Made by a program: the position numbers and the translations under genes
Notes under the pieces: generated by a model
The model's database searches: none
Told to the model about the DNA's origin: nothing
Seen by the model: the letters and a program-made list of their open reading frames with translations, nothing else
Part shown: positions 62,755-64,000 of the stretch, one piece after another
How positions within the stretch are numbered: position 1 is the first letter of the stretch
How the letters are laid out: each line of letters begins with the position of its first letter
Origin: Pseudomonas sp. GD04091
Lineage (GTDB): Bacteria; Pseudomonadota; Gammaproteobacteria; Pseudomonadales; Pseudomonadaceae
Length of the DNA stretch: 64,000 bases
Direction of reading: 5' to 3'
NCBI RefSeq assembly: GCF_029836165.1
Contig: NZ_JAOEBG010000017.1
Location: 1-64,000, forward strand

Positions 62755-63708
62755 ATGAGCGTTCGCCTCGGGATTGTCATGGACCCCATCGCGTCCATCT
62801 CCTACAAAAAGGACAGCTCGCTGGCCATGTTGCTGGCCGCCCAGGCGCGCGGCTGGAGCCTGTTCTACATGGAGCAGCGCGATCTGTACCAGGGCCAGGG
62901 CAAGGCACGCGCGCGCATGCGCCCACTCAAGGTGTTCGCCGACCCGGCCCGCTGGTTCGAGCTGGGCGAGGAGCAGGACAGCCCCCTGGCCGAGCTGGAC
63001 GTGATCCTCATGCGCAAGGACCCGCCCTTCGACATGGAGTTCGTCTACAGCACCTACCTGCTGGAGCAGGCCGAAGCCGAAGGCGTGCTGGTGGTCAACC
63101 GTCCGCAGAGCCTGCGCGACTGCAACGAGAAACTGTTCGCCACGCTGTTCCCGCAGTGCACGCCGCCCACCCTGGTCAGCCGTCGCCCGGACATCATTCG
63201 CCAATTCGCCGCCGAGCATGGCGACGTGATTCTCAAGCCACTGGATGGCATGGGCGGCACCTCGATCTTCCGTCACCGGGTCGGCGACCCCAACCTGTCG
63301 GTGATCCTCGAGACCCTTACCGCGCTGGGCGCCCAGCAGATCATGGCCCAGGCCTACCTGCCGGCTATCAAGGACGGCGACAAGCGCATCCTGATGATCG
63401 ACGGCGACCCGGTGGACTACTGCCTGGCGCGCATCCCGGCCAGCGGCGAGACCCGCGGCAACCTGGCCGCCGGCGGCCGCGGCGAGGCCCGCCCGCTGAG
63501 CGAGCGCGACCGCTGGATCGCCAATCAGGTCGGCCCGACCCTGCGCGCGAAGGGCCTGCTGTTCGTGGGTCTGGACGTGATCGGCGACTACCTCACCGAA
63601 ATCAACGTCACCAGCCCGACCTGCATCCGCGAGATCGACGCGGCCTACAACACCGACATCGGCGGACGATTGATGGATGCCATTGATCGCAAGCTGCAGG
63701 CGCGCTGA
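62755..63708 (+). CDS. gshB: Glutathione synthetase
   Basis: A 317-residue ATP-grasp ligase joining gamma-glutamylcysteine and glycine. RLGIVMDPIASISYKKDSSL is the N-terminal signature. RPLKVFADPARWFELGEEQD, GDVILKPLDGMGGTSIF (ATP-grasp lysine and glycine loop) and FVGLDVIGDYLTEINVTSPT (Mg2+ ligands) follow. AGAGGA precedes the ATG. It is followed on the same strand by tonB. Confidence 0.97.
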   Translation: MSVRLGIVMDPIASISYKKDSSLAMLLAAQARGWSLFYMEQRDLYQGQGKARARMRPLKVFADPARWFELGEEQDSPLAELDVILMRKDPPFDMEFVYSTYLLEQAEAEGVLVVNRPQSLRDCNEKLFATLFPQCTPPTLVSRRPDIIRQFAAEHGDVILKPLDGMGGTSIFRHRVGDPNLSVILETLTALGAQQIMAQAYLPAIKDGDKRILMIDGDPVDYCLARIPASGETRGNLAAGGRGEARPLSERDRWIANQVGPTLRAKGLLFVGLDVIGDYLTEINVTSPTCIREIDAAYNTDIGGRLMDAIDRKLQAR

Positions 63709-63799
63709 CCGAGGACACGTGGCAACGCCGCGCAGTGGGGTATGATGCCGGTCCTTTACGACTGAGCCGCTGCCCTTGCGCGCGGTTGCTGGATACCCG

Positions 63800-64000
63800 A
63801 TGACGCTGCCCGCCGACATCCCGCCCGACCTGCTGCCACCACGCGTTCGCCCGGTGGACCGGCTCGGCTTCACCCTGTTCCTGGCTGCCCTGGTGCACCT
63901 GGCACTGATCCTGGGTGTGGGCTTCAGCGTGGTCAAGCCAGCCGAAATCCGCCACACCATGGACATCACCCTGGCCACCTTCAAGAGCGAAAAAGCGCCC
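63800..64000 (+). CDS. tonB: Energy transducer TonB, N-terminal part (runs off the window)
   Basis: The first 67 codons of a TonB-like protein. A short cytoplasmic tail (MTLPADIPPDLLPPRVRPVD) is followed by one membrane anchor (LGFTLFLAALVHLALILGVG) containing the conserved His that couples to ExbB/ExbD, and then the start of the periplasmic part (MDITLATFKSEKAP). A TATGAT -10-like sequence is at 63741-63746. An in-frame TTG at 63776 is an alternative start. The Pro-rich region and C-terminal domain lie outside the window. Confidence 0.85.
   Translation, partial: MTLPADIPPDLLPPRVRPVDRLGFTLFLAALVHLALILGVGFSVVKPAEIRHTMDITLATFKSEKAP

Overview
The window is a high-GC chromosomal segment with the gene content and order of the Pseudomonas putida group. 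The evidence is putA/putP with a trifunctional PutA, tktA-epd-pgk-fba, an ArsR-methyltransferase (SahR) next to metK, a secreted-looking LigB, ahcY-metF behind an S-adenosylhomocysteine (SAH) riboswitch, the pilGHIJ-chpA twitching chemosensory cluster, and gshB next to tonB. Many short GCGGG/GGCCGCTCC palindromes of the Pseudomonas REP type sit between genes, mostly as inverted pairs. No phage, transposase, integrase, CRISPR array, tRNA or rRNA was found; this is core genome rather than an island.

Layout. 1-7 kb: rlmJ, then the divergent proline genes putP (-) and putA (+) around a 360-bp control region carrying seven GTTGCA hexamers. 7-8.5 kb: two small Pseudomonas proteins, a gene-poor stretch with stem-loops, and a large REP palindrome. 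8.5-19.8 kb (+): an acyl-CoA dehydrogenase, a translationally coupled TldD/TldE-like pair, a DHA2 exporter, dbpA, a flavoprotein and a YccS-type membrane protein. 19.8-24.3 kb: an orphan solute-binding protein, an ElaA-like acetyltransferase, a wHTH/metallopeptidase pair and a REC-PAS-GGDEF-EAL protein. 24.5-30.7 kb (-): tktA, epd, pgk, two small lipoproteins (one a probable lysozyme inhibitor) and fba. 31-33.3 kb (+): sahR-metK behind a 24-bp palindromic operator. 33.4-40.6 kb: ligB, a DUF1090 protein, a lipoprotein cytochrome c', mltA, a MAPEG protein, an EamA transporter, a CPA1 antiporter and a thioesterase. 40.7-46.3 kb (+): SAH riboswitch, ahcY, metF, a second orphan solute-binding protein and rhlE. 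46.5-53.3 kb: a YceI/cytochrome b561 pair, a flavin amine oxidase with a low-complexity tail, an orphan ORF, bioA, rsmE and a hemolysin-III protein. 53.3-62.6 kb (-): pilG-pilH-pilI-pilJ-chpA-chpC. 62.7-64 kb (+): gshB and the start of tonB.

Working units. The best-connected theme is the methyl cycle: metK makes SAM, ahcY removes SAH, metF supplies methyl-THF, and bioA uses SAM as amino donor. metK appears controlled by a protein SAH sensor (SahR) and ahcY by an RNA SAH sensor. The put region is a compact autoregulatory circuit in which both predicted promoters carry their -35 element inside a PutA-type operator. The Pil-Chp cluster lacks pilK and chpB.

I did not find a clear, wholly new multi-gene system. 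The best leads are the second TldD/TldE-like pair, the twin FFSxLFGG tail of the amine oxidase, the structured gene-poor region at 7.7-8.3 kb, the orphan ORF at 49.9 kb and the altered EAL active site of the c-di-GMP protein.
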